Both the position numbers and the translations under genes were made by a program. 64,000 bases of DNA, taken from Methylomonas albis (lineage in GTDB: Bacteria > Pseudomonadota > Gammaproteobacteria > Methylococcales > Methylomonadaceae). Under the pieces are notes generated by a model that saw only the letters and a list, made by a program, of their open reading frames with translations, had not been told where the DNA came from and did no database searches. The first letter of the stretch is position 1. Every line of letters starts with the position of its first letter. The stretch lies in NCBI RefSeq assembly GCF_014850955.1, contig NZ_JACXSS010000001.1:1488001-1552000 (forward strand), read 5' to 3'. Positions 36,976 through 46,433 of the stretch are shown here, piece after piece.

Positions 36976-37427
36976 TGTTTGAAGATTTACGCGATCTATA
37001 CCAAGAGGTCATATTCGACCATAATCGTAATCCGCGCAATTTCCGGGTAATGGCGGATGCCAATCGCCAGGTGGAAGGCTTTAATCCGCTCTGCGGTGAC
37101 AGGCTGACGTTGTTTCTGAAAATTGACGATCACTTGATCAGCGATGCCAGTTTTCAAGGCTCCGGCTGCGCGATTTCCACGGCTTCAGTGTCCTTGATGA
37201 CTGAAATCGTCAAGGGTAAAACCGAGGACGAAGCGGAAACCTTGTTCAAGCAATTTCACGAAATGACCACCGGCAAAACCGAGGACATTAATCTGGAAGC
37301 CATCGGCAAGCTGGCGGTGTTGGCCGGCGTGCGCGAATACCCGGCCCGGGTCAAATGCGCGACACTGGCTTGGCATACTTTAGATGCTGCTTTGAAAAAC
37401 GAAGCCCAGTCTATTTCCACCGAGTAA
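36975..37427 (+). CDS. sufU: SufU-type Fe-S assembly/sulphur-transfer protein
   Basis: The 150-residue protein has the SufU/IscU-like fold: MFEDLRDLYQEVIFDHNRNP, CGDRLTLFLKI, GSGCAISTASVSLMTE and VKCATLAWHTL, giving the three conserved cysteines and the aspartate of the zinc/sulphur-acceptor site. The insertion between motifs (KGKTEDEAETLFKQFHEMTT) is typical of SufU, which accepts sulphur from SufS. ATG 36975 overlaps the sufS stop by one base. SufU next to SufS in a proteobacterium, in place of SufE, deserves note. Confidence 0.92.
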   Translation: MFEDLRDLYQEVIFDHNRNPRNFRVMADANRQVEGFNPLCGDRLTLFLKIDDHLISDASFQGSGCAISTASVSLMTEIVKGKTEDEAETLFKQFHEMTTGKTEDINLEAIGKLAVLAGVREYPARVKCATLAWHTLDAALKNEAQSISTE

Positions 37428-37437
37428 TTCAGCGCGG

Positions 37438-38208
37438 GTGAGAAGTTTGTCAGAACAAGGTGCGGTGGTCTATGCCGAGGACTCGGCGTTGCCCGCCAGT
37501 CAGGCGCTCGCCGAGCGTTTGGGCTGGCCCTTCCTGGCTTTGCCTGATCTGTCGACCGACTCACCAGCATTATTCTTTTTAAGTTTTCGGGACGGATGCC
37601 TGAAATTATTGGATAAGCAAACCTTGAAGAAGGGCGGGCTGGCAGTCGATGTCGATCCACGTCCCGGCGAACAGCATTCCTACCCTGCCCCCAAAAAAGA
37701 CTTGTTAGCGCAGGCCATCGGCAAGAAAACCAAAACCGTCATCGATGCCACCACGGGCTGGGCCCAAGATAGCTTGGCCTTGTTTCGTATGGGGTATGAG
37801 GTGAGCTGCATTGAGCGCTCGCCGGTGATGGCCGAGCTGATTGCCGATGGTTTTCAGCGTCTGGCACAGAAGGATTGGGTGCTAAACCGGCAGTTGCAAA
37901 CCCCAAAGTTAAGGGTTGGAAATGCTATCGAATTATTAGCAGGTTTATCGGACAAGCCGGATTGTATTTACCTGGACCCGATGTTTCCAGCCAAGCGCAA
38001 GCAAACCGCGGCAACGCGTAAATCCATGGCCATACTGCGCGATATTTTGGGTGATGACCTGGATAGGGCCGATTTGTTCGCGGCGGCCTGGCAGGCGACC
38101 GGCAAGCGGGTGGTGGTTAAAAGTCCCGACTACGCTGAGCCGCTGGGAGGCAAGCCTAGTGAAAGTTACCAGGGCAAATTGCTCCGATACGACGTATATC
38201 TAAAATAA
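37438..38208 (+). CDS. rsmJ: 16S rRNA guanine-1516 N2-methyltransferase (RsmJ-like)
   Basis: The 256-residue SAM methyltransferase resembles RsmJ (YhiQ): DATTGWAQDSLALFRMG as the SAM loop, CIERSPVMAELIADGFQRL, and YLDPMFPAKRK followed by KRVVVKSPDYAEPLGG, all RsmJ hallmarks (E. coli has YLDPMFPHK). It would methylate the small ribosomal subunit RNA. The start is GTG 37438, with TTG 37447 as alternative; neither has a clear Shine-Dalgarno. It lies ten bases after sufU. Confidence 0.88.
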   Translation: MRSLSEQGAVVYAEDSALPASQALAERLGWPFLALPDLSTDSPALFFLSFRDGCLKLLDKQTLKKGGLAVDVDPRPGEQHSYPAPKKDLLAQAIGKKTKTVIDATTGWAQDSLALFRMGYEVSCIERSPVMAELIADGFQRLAQKDWVLNRQLQTPKLRVGNAIELLAGLSDKPDCIYLDPMFPAKRKQTAATRKSMAILRDILGDDLDRADLFAAAWQATGKRVVVKSPDYAEPLGGKPSESYQGKLLRYDVYLK

Positions 38209-38243
38209 ATGGGCAGACGCAGCCCAAGCGAAACGAGGCAAGC

Positions 38244-38558
38244 ATGAGTGATTGGATTGATGTGGTAGCCGAAGCGGCGCTGGCAAACGGTGAGCATGTC
38301 GTGGTCGATGTCGATGGCATCGATGTGGCGATTTTTAAAATCGACGATCAATGTTACGCGATCGAAGATGTCTGCACCCACGATGGTGCTGAAATCGCCA
38401 GTGGCGAGTTGGACGGCGATGAAATCATCTGTCCACGCCACGGCGCCCGGTTTTGCGTGAAAACCGGCGCGGTAAAATGCGCGCCGGCCTATGAAGATGT
38501 GACCACCTTTGCGGTGCGGATAGTGGACGGCAGGATACAAGTCGAGAATCCGGACTAA
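38244..38558 (+). CDS. Rieske 2Fe-2S ferredoxin
   Basis: The 104-residue protein has the Rieske ligands C44-x-H46 in VCTHDGA and C63-x2-H66 in ICPRHGARF, like ferredoxin subunits of non-haem dioxygenases (BphF, NirD type). No oxygenase is nearby. GAGG precedes the ATG. Its place at the end of the suf locus suggests either an Fe-S client or an electron donor to the pathway; this is inferred from position only. Confidence 0.9.
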   Translation: MSDWIDVVAEAALANGEHVVVDVDGIDVAIFKIDDQCYAIEDVCTHDGAEIASGELDGDEIICPRHGARFCVKTGAVKCAPAYEDVTTFAVRIVDGRIQVENPD

Positions 38559-38653
38559 AACGGCGCTAGGCAAAAGATAAACGGCGAAAAAAACCAGTCG
38601 GCGTTAGAATTCCCGCTCTTTCCCGATTCAACGGTAACCACTCCCGCATCATC

Positions 38654-39442
38654 ATGGAACACTTCATCTGGAATATAGACCCCATTCTCGTCGACTTCGG
38701 TCTCCTGAAAATTCGCTGGTACGGCTTGATGTTCGCATCCGGCTTTGTCGGCAGCTTTTTAACCATGCAATGGATTTATCAGCGCGAAGGTAAGAACATC
38801 GAAGAGCTGGATACGCTGCTTTGGTATATGGTGATTGCTACCATCCTCGGCGCGCGTCTGGGTCATACCATGCTTTACGATCCTGCTTATTATTTGTCGC
38901 ACCCCTTGAAAATCCTGGCGATATGGGAGGGTGGTCTAGCCAGTCATGGCGCGACCCTGGGGATTATCCTGGCTTTATATTTGTACCGGCGTAAATACGG
39001 TGACAGCTATTTCTGGTTGTTGGATCGCGTCAGTATTCCGACCGCGTTGGCCGGCGCGCTGATCCGCATCGGCAACTTTTTTAACTCCGAGATTTTAGGA
39101 ACGCCTACTGAATTGTCTTGGGGTGTGGTGTTTGCCCGTGTCGACCCGCTGCCGCGCCATCCGGTGCAACTTTACGAAGCGGCATGCTACTTGGTGATTT
39201 ACCTGGTCTCGCTGGCGATCTATAAAAAGCAAGCTGATAAGCCAGGCTTGGTGTTTGGCTGTTTCATCAGCATGCTGTTTAGCGTGCGGTTTGTCCTGGA
39301 ATACTTTAAAACCGAGCAAGCCATGTACGATACCGGCGTCATGTTTACTACCGGTCAATTGCTCAGCATACCGTTCGTGCTGGCCGGTATTGGCTGTATC
39401 GTTTGGGCCTTGAAAAACCATCAGCCCAAGCCGGCGGCTTAA
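38654..39442 (+). CDS. lgt: Prolipoprotein diacylglyceryl transferase
   Basis: Lgt attaches diacylglycerol from phosphatidylglycerol to the lipobox cysteine in the inner membrane. The 262-residue protein has seven or so hydrophobic segments and the signature RIGNFFNSEILG, with HPVQLYEA after it, and GGLASHGATLG earlier. All match Lgt. Length is usual. Confidence 0.96.
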   Translation: MEHFIWNIDPILVDFGLLKIRWYGLMFASGFVGSFLTMQWIYQREGKNIEELDTLLWYMVIATILGARLGHTMLYDPAYYLSHPLKILAIWEGGLASHGATLGIILALYLYRRKYGDSYFWLLDRVSIPTALAGALIRIGNFFNSEILGTPTELSWGVVFARVDPLPRHPVQLYEAACYLVIYLVSLAIYKKQADKPGLVFGCFISMLFSVRFVLEYFKTEQAMYDTGVMFTTGQLLSIPFVLAGIGCIVWALKNHQPKPAA

Positions 39443-39531
39443 TCGTTTATAATCACCAGCTTTTTAATCGCCGGGGCTACTCGGCGTCTAGTGCCCCGTT
39501 TTGGGGGTATTCGCTTGGGTTTTGAGAGTTC

Positions 39532-40629
39532 ATGCAAGAAATTAATCCGATTAAATACAAGATAGCCGATCTGCGCGCACGTAGCGTCGGATTGAAAACC
39601 TATCTGGATTTCGACAACAAAAGCGAGCGCTTGGTGGAAGTGCTGCGCGAGCTGGAAGATCCGGCAATCTGGAATAAGCCGGAACAAGCGCAAGCCATGG
39701 GTAAGGAACGGGCGATGCTGGAAGGCATCGTCAACACTATCCTGGAACTGGAGCAAGGCCTATCTGACGCCGAAGAATTGCTGTTGATGGCGGTGGAAGA
39801 AGATGACGAAGAAACCGTCGATACCGTCGCCGCCGATCTGGAACAATACGAAAAACAAGTGGCCGGCTTGGAGTTTCAACGCATGTTCGCCGGGGAAATG
39901 GATGCTAATAATGCATTTTTGGATGTGCAGTCCGGTTCCGGCGGCACTGAAGCCCAGGATTGGGCATCGATGATCGAACGCATGTATTTGCGTTGGGGTG
40001 AAGCCAAAGGTTTCAAAACCGAATTAATCGAAGAATCGCCGGGCGACGTGGCCGGCATCAAGAGCGCCACCATCAAATTTGAAGGGCCGTATGCGTTTGG
40101 CTGGTTACGTACCGAAACCGGTGTGCATCGCTTGGTGAGAAAGTCGCCGTTCGATTCCGGTAACCGCCGGCATACCTCGTTTGCCTCGGTGTTTGTGTCG
40201 CCGGAAATTGATGACGATATTGAAGTCGACATCAACCCGGCCGATTTGCGTATCGACGTGTATCGGGCCAGTGGTGCTGGTGGTCAGCACGTTAACAGAA
40301 CCGAATCCGCGGTGCGGATTACCCATGGCCCCAGCGGTATTGTGACCCAATGCCAAAGCGATAGGTCGCAGCATAAAAACAAAGACACCGCGATGAAACA
40401 GCTCAAAGCCAAGCTTTACGAGATGGAAATGTTGAAACGTAGCGAAGGCTTGCAGGCGATTGAAGATTCCAAATCCGACATCGGCTGGGGCAGCCAGATT
40501 CGTTCCTACGTACTGGATCAATCCCGCATCAAGGACCTACGTACCAACGTTGAAACCGGCAATACTCAAGCGGTATTGGATGGGGCGCTGGATCAGTTTA
40601 TTGAGGCTAGTTTGAAGAGCGGGTTGTAA
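39532..40629 (+). CDS. prfB: Peptide chain release factor 2, without programmed frameshift
   Basis: RF2 releases peptides at UGA and UAA. The 365-residue protein has the [15 protein letters not shown] loop with the catalytic GGQ. Around codons 20-26 the frame reads [16 protein letters not shown] without interruption. In E. coli the matching place carries a CTTTGA +1 frameshift site, but here it is CTGGATTTC in one frame, so RF2 is not autoregulated that way. It precedes lysS, the usual prfB-lysS order. Confidence 0.96.
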   Translation: MQEINPIKYKIADLRARSVGLKTYLDFDNKSERLVEVLRELEDPAIWNKPEQAQAMGKERAMLEGIVNTILELEQGLSDAEELLLMAVEEDDEETVDTVAADLEQYEKQVAGLEFQRMFAGEMDANNAFLDVQSGSGGTEAQDWASMIERMYLRWGEAKGFKTELIEESPGDVAGIKSATIKFEGPYAFGWLRTETGVHRLVRKSPFDSGNRRHTSFASVFVSPEIDDDIEVDINPADLRIDVYRASGAGGQHVNRTESAVRITHGPSGIVTQCQSDRSQHKNKDTAMKQLKAKLYEMEMLKRSEGLQAIEDSKSDIGWGSQIRSYVLDQSRIKDLRTNVETGNTQAVLDGALDQFIEASLKSGL

Positions 40630-40719
40630 CTTTTTCTATTTGCTAGACGGCCGAGCTATCTCGAAGCTGCACTATTGTTAGCTGCGGCAGCTTGAATAAA
40701 ACCATATATTTGCATACAC

Positions 40720-42216
40720 ATGTCAGAACTCGAACACGACGAACAAGAACAGATCAAACAACGCCGCGAAAAACTTAACGCTCTGCGTGAAGAAGGCATC
40801 GCATTCCCTACCGATTTTCGACGTAATGTGGTGGCCGGCGAATTGCTGGCTGAATACGGTGAAAAAACCGAAGAAGAACTGTTGGCCGAGCCGATTCGGG
40901 TGAAGATCGCCGGGCGGATGATGACACGGCGCATCATGGGTAAAGCGAGTTTCTGCCATTTGCAGGACATGTCCGGGCAGATTCAGGTCTATGTGGCGCG
41001 AGATAATCTGGCCGAAGGCGTTTACAACGACCAGTTCAAAAAGTGGGATATTGGCGACATCGTCGGTGCCGAGGGCACGTTGTTCAAAACCAAGGTGGGC
41101 GAACTGAGCGTCAGGCTTGACGATATTCGTTTGCTGACCAAAGCCTTGCGACCCTTGCCGGAAAAATTCCACGGCATCGCCGATCAGGAGATCAAATATC
41201 GCCAGCGCTATCTGGATTTGATCATGAGCGACGAGACGCGCAAGACCTTCCTGATGCGTTCCAAAATCGTCAATTACATCCGCGAATTTTTGATCGCCCG
41301 CGACTTTTTGGAAGTGGAAACGCCGATGATGCAAGTCATCCCCGGCGGCGCCACCGCTCGGCCGTTCACCACTTTCCACAATGCGCTGGATATGGAACTG
41401 TATCTGCGTATCGCGCCGGAACTGTATTTGAAACGGCTGGTGGTGGGTGGCTTCGAGCGGGTTTTCGAGATCAACCGCAATTTCCGTAATGAAGGCTTGT
41501 CGACTCGGCACAACCCTGAATTCACGATGATGGAGTTCTATCAAGCCTATGCCGAATACGGCGATCTGATGGACCTGACCGAAGCCATGCTGAAAGGCAT
41601 TGCCGAAGATGTGGTCGGTTCTGCTGTTATCGAATATCAGGGCGAGCAATTCGATTTCGGCAAACCATTTGACCGCATGACGGTGCTGGAATCGATTCTG
41701 CACTTCAATCCTGATTTGACCCTGGCCGATCTGTCGACGCGCGACGCGGCCGTTAAAGTCGCTGAGAGCCTGAAAATTCCGGTTAAAGACAGCTACGGTT
41801 TAGGTAAGGTACAAATCGAGATCTTCGAGAAGACCGTCGAACACCGCTTGATGAATCCTACTTTCATCACTGCTTATCCGGTGGAAGTTTCGCCCTTGGC
41901 GCGTCGCAATGACAACGATCCGCATGTGACTGACCGCTTCGAGTTTTTCGTCGGCGGCCGGGAGATTGCCAACGGCTTTACCGAGTTGAACGACGCCGAG
42001 GATCAAGCCGAACGTTTCCAGAAACAAGTGGAAGAAAAAGAAGCTGGCGACAACGAAGCCATGCATTTCGATGCCGATTACATCACGGCGTTGGAACACG
42101 GTATGCCGCCGACAGCCGGCGAGGGCATCGGTATCGACCGCTTGGTGATGCTGTTTACCAATTCACCCAGCATTCGCGACGTGTTGTTGTTTCCGCATAT
42201 GCGCCCCAAAAATTGA
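40720..42216 (+). CDS. lysS: Lysyl-tRNA synthetase, class II
   Basis: The 498-residue enzyme charges tRNA-Lys. It has the N-terminal OB-fold anticodon-binding domain ([16 protein letters not shown]), class-II motif 2 ([21 protein letters not shown]) split over the active site, and motif 3 ([15 protein letters not shown]). Length is usual. It follows prfB by 90 bases. Confidence 0.97.
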   Translation: MSELEHDEQEQIKQRREKLNALREEGIAFPTDFRRNVVAGELLAEYGEKTEEELLAEPIRVKIAGRMMTRRIMGKASFCHLQDMSGQIQVYVARDNLAEGVYNDQFKKWDIGDIVGAEGTLFKTKVGELSVRLDDIRLLTKALRPLPEKFHGIADQEIKYRQRYLDLIMSDETRKTFLMRSKIVNYIREFLIARDFLEVETPMMQVIPGGATARPFTTFHNALDMELYLRIAPELYLKRLVVGGFERVFEINRNFRNEGLSTRHNPEFTMMEFYQAYAEYGDLMDLTEAMLKGIAEDVVGSAVIEYQGEQFDFGKPFDRMTVLESILHFNPDLTLADLSTRDAAVKVAESLKIPVKDSYGLGKVQIEIFEKTVEHRLMNPTFITAYPVEVSPLARRNDNDPHVTDRFEFFVGGREIANGFTELNDAEDQAERFQKQVEEKEAGDNEAMHFDADYITALEHGMPPTAGEGIGIDRLVMLFTNSPSIRDVLLFPHMRPKN

Positions 42217-42271
42217 TGGCGTAATCAGACGTCACTATCGGTGATAGTGCTATTGGACCTAAGAGAAAATT

Positions 42272-42760
42272 ATGAGCGTTGAAGCTACACAATTTAAAAA
42301 TGCCCTTAAATTATGGGCCAGCGGCGTGACGGTGGTGACCACCCAGGGGCGAGACAATCAGCCCAGAGGCATGACTGCAACCGCATTTAGCAGCGTGTCC
42401 CTGGATCCACCGCAAATTCTGGTGTGTTTGAATCAAGCGACGGATACCGGTGCGGCTTTGCTGGAAAGCCGCCGCTTTGCAGTCAATATTCTGAATAGTG
42501 CGCAAGAAGATGTTTCTAATCAATTTGCCGGCAGTACCACTCAAGAACAGCGCTTTGCCAGCATTGCCTGGCAAGAGGGTGAAAACGGTGCGCCGATTTT
42601 GTCTGAAGCCTTGGCGGTACTGGAGTGTCGAGTGGTGCAACAAGTACAGGCAGGTAGTCACTGGGTGATTATTGGTGAAGTCGATAGCGTGGCTTGTCGG
42701 GAAGGTGGTCCATTGCTGTATTACCATTCTGCGTATCGCACGGTTGCTACACAAAGCTAA
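42272..42760 (+). CDS. Flavin reductase-like FMN-binding protein
   Basis: The 162-residue protein matches the flavin reductase-like domain (HpaC/ActVB type): FKNALKLWASGVTVVTT, RGMTATAFSSVSLDPPQILVCLN and RFAVNIL, ending with GPLLYYHSAYRTV. Such proteins supply reduced flavin to two-component monooxygenases or bind FMN. No monooxygenase partner is seen nearby, so the physiological role is open. Confidence 0.88.
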   Translation: MSVEATQFKNALKLWASGVTVVTTQGRDNQPRGMTATAFSSVSLDPPQILVCLNQATDTGAALLESRRFAVNILNSAQEDVSNQFAGSTTQEQRFASIAWQEGENGAPILSEALAVLECRVVQQVQAGSHWVIIGEVDSVACREGGPLLYYHSAYRTVATQS

Positions 42761-42977
42761 AGATTTACTGTCGTTTGCTATGTCTATATGCTCCGACAAT
42801 TGTTGTGTTTGCTACAAATGCCGCATGAATTGTAGGTGAATAGCTGCTATTTTTGGCAACACCTTTTTTGTAATGCCTTGAACTACAAATGAAATAACGG
42901 CTTCTAAAAAATGGCCCTTATTTTGCTTATATAACTTTGAGTTTTATCCAACCTTCTGAGTTATCACGGAGTTATCA

Positions 42978-43196
42978 ATGTCAATTAAGGTCATCAAAGA
43001 GTTTTCTGAAAAAGCCAAAGGCGATGAGGGGCTGAAAGAAAAACTGAAAGCCTGCGTCAAAATCAAGGAAATGCTGTTATTGGCTAAGGAAAGCGGGTTT
43101 GAAATTGAAGAAGACGAACTGTATCCACCCAACGAACCTCAATTCGTTGAAGAGCAGCTTTCAGAAAAACTGGCTAAAGCGCTACTAAGAGTTTAA
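42978..43196 (+). CDS. Nif11-like small protein
   Basis: The 72-residue product starts MSIKVIKEFSEKAKGDEGLK and continues EKLKACVKIKEMLLLAKESGFEIEEDEL, matching the Nif11 domain (PF07862), which occurs in nitrogen-fixation regions and as leader of Nif11-class RiPP precursors. The remaining about 22 residues are acidic and proline-containing, without a GG or GA cleavage motif and poor in Cys/Ser/Thr, so a modified core is not obvious. Neighbours are not RiPP enzymes. GGAG precedes the ATG by nine bases. Confidence 0.75.
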   Translation: MSIKVIKEFSEKAKGDEGLKEKLKACVKIKEMLLLAKESGFEIEEDELYPPNEPQFVEEQLSEKLAKALLRV

Positions 43197-43206
43197 CGAC
43201 TGAGTG

Positions 43207-43230
43207 CCATCCTGCCTCCCGGCGGGATGG
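43207..43230 (+). terminator. Stem-loop after the Nif11-like gene
   Basis: CCATCCTGCC, loop TCCC, GGCGGGATGG forms a ten-pair stem with one wobble, 11 bases after the stop. There is no T-tract, so it may be an RNA-stabilising or weak terminator hairpin. Confidence 0.45.
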
Positions 43231-43333
43231 CCAGCCAGTTATCGGTACAGTGTAAAACGGTAACCGGTAAATTCTAAAAAACGACTCGACAACGGTAAAC
43301 TACGCGTTTGCTGTTATCGAGGAGTTTTCAAAT

Positions 43334-44152
43334 ATGTTCAATGCGATCGACAAGCCCCAATTGATGGGGATACTCAATGTCACCCCCGATAGTTTTTCCG
43401 ATGGCGGTAAATTTACCGGCGTAGCAGCAGCGATCGCTCAAGCCGAAAAAATGATTGCTGAGGGTGCCGATATTATCGATGTCGGCGGCGAGTCGACCCG
43501 GCCTGGCTCCGATCCTGTTTCCGCAGACAAGCAAATTCGCAGGGTGGTGCCGGTGATAACCGCAATCCGAGCGCTTGATCCCCAAATTCAAATCAGTATA
43601 GATACCACTTTAAGCCAAGTTGCTTCAGCCGCTGTGGCGGCGGGGGCGAGTATTATCAACGATGTCTCGGCCGGCCAGGGCGATCCTGAGATGTTGCCTT
43701 TTGCAGCGACAGCCCAAGTTCCCATTATCCTGATGCATATGCAGGGCACTCCCAAAACCATGCAGGACCAGCCGGGTTACGACAATGTGCTTGTCGATGT
43801 GATCGCCGCTTTGCAACAACGTATTGCGGAAGCGTTGGTGGTCGGCGTGTTGGCGGAAAATATCGCAATAGATCCCGGCATTGGTTTTGGCAAAGGTAAG
43901 CAAGATAACATCGATCTATTGGCGCATTTATCCCGCTTTGTTGACTTAGGCTATCCGGTCTTATTGGGAACCAGCCGCAAGCGTTTTATGGGTAGTATCT
44001 GCAATGTCAGCGAACCCGCCGAGCTGGTTACCGCGACAGCCGTGACCACGGCGTTAGGGGTAATGGCGGGTGTGCAACTGTTTCGAGTACACGATGTAAA
44101 GGCCAACCGTCAGGCGGTAGACGTGGCTTGGGCCATCAAACAAGCGCAGTGA
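43334..44152 (+). CDS. folP: Dihydropteroate synthase
   Basis: DHPS joins pterin pyrophosphate to p-aminobenzoate in folate synthesis. The 272-residue TIM-barrel has MGILNVTPDSFSDGGK, GADIIDVGGESTRPGSDPV, SIINDVSAG and LLGTSRKRFMG, all family signatures. Its stop overlaps the GTG start of the next gene by four bases. FtsH and glmM, frequent neighbours, are not here. Confidence 0.96.
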   Translation: MFNAIDKPQLMGILNVTPDSFSDGGKFTGVAAAIAQAEKMIAEGADIIDVGGESTRPGSDPVSADKQIRRVVPVITAIRALDPQIQISIDTTLSQVASAAVAAGASIINDVSAGQGDPEMLPFAATAQVPIILMHMQGTPKTMQDQPGYDNVLVDVIAALQQRIAEALVVGVLAENIAIDPGIGFGKGKQDNIDLLAHLSRFVDLGYPVLLGTSRKRFMGSICNVSEPAELVTATAVTTALGVMAGVQLFRVHDVKANRQAVDVAWAIKQAQ

Positions 44153-45063
44153 CAGGTTTACATCCCCGTCTGCAGCTGTTGCAGTCGGAATTGGTTGAAT
44201 CACCACTGACTAGGATTAAGGATCCGGAGTTAAGCAAGCGGCAGTTGGAATTGTGGATCAAGCGCGACGACTTGCTACATCCGATTATCTCCGGCAATAA
44301 ATGGCGTAAGCTCAAATATATCCTCAATCATGCCTTATACGCTGGCGCCGATTGCATCGTCAGCATGGGCGGGGCCTATTCCAATCATCTGCATGCCCTG
44401 GCTTTTAGCAGTAAAGTATTGGGGCTGAAAACCATAGGCTACATTCGCGGCGAGAGGCCGCCGCAGCTCAACGCGACGTTGCAAGATCTGCTTGACTGGG
44501 GCATGGAATTGCGCTTTGTATCACGTAGCGACTACCGGCATTTGCGGGATTACAAAAACCACGATAGCTTACCCGAACTTCAGTCCGGCCAATATTGGTT
44601 GCCGGAAGGCGGAGCCACAGACTTGGCTTTGCAAGGCGTTGCCGAACTGGTCGATGAAATCGAAATCGGTTTCGACACGCTGGCCGTGGCCTGCGGCACT
44701 GGCACCACTCTGGCTGGTTTGCTGGCCTCGCCGCTAACTCAACAGGCTATCGGCGTGGCCGCGCTGAAGGGTGGAGACTTTCTAATCGACGATGTCGAGC
44801 AATTGCTGAATAAACAGGGAATCACCAGTCATGCAGACCGGCGAATTCTGTTGGATTACCATTTCGGTGGTTTCGCCAAAACGACGCCGGCTTTGCTGGC
44901 GTTTATGCAGGATTTTCAGCATCGGCACGGCATCGAACTAGAGCCGATCTACACCGGAAAGCTGTTGTTTGCGATCTACGATTTAATTCGGCAGGGCTAT
45001 TTTCCCGCCGGACAGAGGATAGTGGCAATCCATACCGGCGGTTTACAAGGTAAGCGGAATTAA
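44149..45063 (+). CDS. PLP-dependent ACC deaminase/D-cysteine desulfhydrase-family enzyme
   Basis: The 304-residue protein belongs to fold-type II PLP enzymes. ELWIKRDDLLHPIISGNKWRK holds the PLP lysine (SGNKWRK), MGGAYSNHLHALAF binds the cofactor, and ACGTGTTLAGLL is the phosphate loop. This is the ACC deaminase/D-cysteine desulfhydrase branch, in which most bacterial members are desulfhydrases or unassigned. GTG 44149 within the folP stop (GTGA) is preferred to TTG 44128. Confidence 0.82.
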   Translation: MTGLHPRLQLLQSELVESPLTRIKDPELSKRQLELWIKRDDLLHPIISGNKWRKLKYILNHALYAGADCIVSMGGAYSNHLHALAFSSKVLGLKTIGYIRGERPPQLNATLQDLLDWGMELRFVSRSDYRHLRDYKNHDSLPELQSGQYWLPEGGATDLALQGVAELVDEIEIGFDTLAVACGTGTTLAGLLASPLTQQAIGVAALKGGDFLIDDVEQLLNKQGITSHADRRILLDYHFGGFAKTTPALLAFMQDFQHRHGIELEPIYTGKLLFAIYDLIRQGYFPAGQRIVAIHTGGLQGKRN

Positions 45064-45164
45064 TATTCCCAGCCGTTTTAGCGTTGAAAAATCAGATAGA
45101 TATTGAGTCATTACCGAAAATGGTGATAATAGCCGCTGCCTAAAATAATAAAAAAGGTGGCATC

Positions 45165-46214
45165 ATGGTTGCGCAGATCATTTCATTCCCCGAACAAAAA
45201 AGCAGCAATAAACTGGCGGTGTCTTTCCGCTTTTTACTCAGTTTGTACGCCATTGTGCCGCTGTGTCTATTGGTGCTATGGCTGGATAGTTTTGGTTTGG
45301 ATCATGCCATTCGGGATATGCTGCCCAGCAGCCCCAGTCATTTTTTGCTATTTCAGATTCTGTTCGGTACTCCGCATATCATCGCCAGCAATCTATTGTT
45401 GCTTAGTCACGATGAGTATCTAAATGCTTTTAAACGTAAATTAATGGCGATGACTTTATTCATCATGGTTTTTTTCGGTATCGGTAGTCTGTTTATTCCT
45501 TATCGCGGGCTTTACATCATCACCGCTTGCTGGACGGTGTATCACGTCTTGAAGCAACAACATGGTATCGCCAAAGCCGTGTGTCGCTTGCCGAATTGGG
45601 CGTTTTATTTGCAATTGTGGGTCAGCGTCAGTGCCGGGATTTTTATCTATATGGGGATATTTCTAAAAAATAGCCTGGAGCCGGGGCAAGCAGCGCTGGT
45701 ATTAGAGATCGCCAGCGTGCTGACTGCGGGTTTGATGATTAGTACCTTGGTATGTCTACGCTATGTGCCCAGTCGGTTTGGGCTGTATTTTTTGTGGGCT
45801 AACACCCTGCTGGTTGTCAGCAGTTGGTATGTTTACAGCCAACAGTATTATTTTCTGGCCATCCTGATGCCGCGTCTGGTGCATGACATCACCGCTTACA
45901 GTTTTTACGTGACTCACGATGTGAATCGCCACGGCGAACAGGCGCAGAATAACTTGTTCAAAGCCGCAGCGGCAGTTCGATTGCCGATTTGGCTGGTGTT
46001 GCCCCTGCTATCTTTTGTTTTGACTTATCTATTGCAGGCTTACGGCGATGATCTGGTCAATTTGCTGTTGCAAACCTTGTTTTCCACTCAGATCTATAAA
46101 GCGGTGACGCTTGGTCTTCTAGGTTATTTGGCCCTGATGCATTACTACACCGAGGCCTTCGTCTGGGCCTCCGGTTCGCCGCTAAGGCGCTATATTCGCT
46201 TTAGCGGCATCTAA
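45165..46214 (+). CDS. Polytopic membrane protein with conserved-looking histidines, unknown function
   Basis: The 349-residue protein has eight or more hydrophobic segments. Histidines lie in or next to them in FGTPHIIASN, WTVYHVLKQQHGIAKA, MPRLVHDITAYSFYVTHDVNRH and LALMHYYTEAF, a pattern like membrane metal enzymes (for example Brp/Blh carotene dioxygenases or desaturase-type di-iron proteins), although I cannot match it to a family. It stands alone between the PLP enzyme and the opposing dodecin gene. AGGTGG lies about six bases before the ATG. Confidence 0.7.
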   Translation: MVAQIISFPEQKSSNKLAVSFRFLLSLYAIVPLCLLVLWLDSFGLDHAIRDMLPSSPSHFLLFQILFGTPHIIASNLLLLSHDEYLNAFKRKLMAMTLFIMVFFGIGSLFIPYRGLYIITACWTVYHVLKQQHGIAKAVCRLPNWAFYLQLWVSVSAGIFIYMGIFLKNSLEPGQAALVLEIASVLTAGLMISTLVCLRYVPSRFGLYFLWANTLLVVSSWYVYSQQYYFLAILMPRLVHDITAYSFYVTHDVNRHGEQAQNNLFKAAAAVRLPIWLVLPLLSFVLTYLLQAYGDDLVNLLLQTLFSTQIYKAVTLGLLGYLALMHYYTEAFVWASGSPLRRYIRFSGI

Positions 46215-46218
46215 TGGC

Positions 46219-46428
46219 CTAATGCTGCAGCGTGTATCCCACTTTAATGGTTACCTGCCAATGTGCGACCTTGCCGTTATCAATATGGCCGCGGGTTTCC
46301 ACCACTTCAAACCAGCGCATATTCTGAGTAGTCTCACCGGCTTTGGCGATGGCGTTTTCGATGGCTTGTTGAATGCCAAGGCTGGATGAGCCGGTTAGTT
46401 CGATTTTTTGATAGACATGTTCGGGCAT
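46219..46428 (-). CDS. Dodecin (flavin-binding/storage protein)
   Basis: The 69-residue protein matches dodecins: [23 protein letters not shown], then [13 protein letters not shown] with the flavin-stacking Trp and the [12 protein letters not shown] strand. Dodecins form dodecamers holding riboflavin, lumichrome or FMN. GGAG precedes its ATG, and the thiE stop is five bases upstream, so it is probably co-transcribed with thiD-thiE. Confidence 0.92.
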   Translation of the reverse strand: MPEHVYQKIELTGSSSLGIQQAIENAIAKAGETTQNMRWFEVVETRGHIDNGKVAHWQVTIKVGYTLQH

Positions 46429-46433
46429 GAGTT

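Noticed and set aside
39532..39620. A possible frameshifted start of prfB as in E. coli
   Set aside because: The frame is continuous from the ATG and no in-frame TGA with a CTTTGA slip site is present.
40723..41703. A 326-codon frame antisense to lysS, and a similar one of 302 codons antisense to sufS (35935-36843)
   Set aside because: Both are shadows of strongly conserved genes, with no ribosome-binding site and no recognisable domain.
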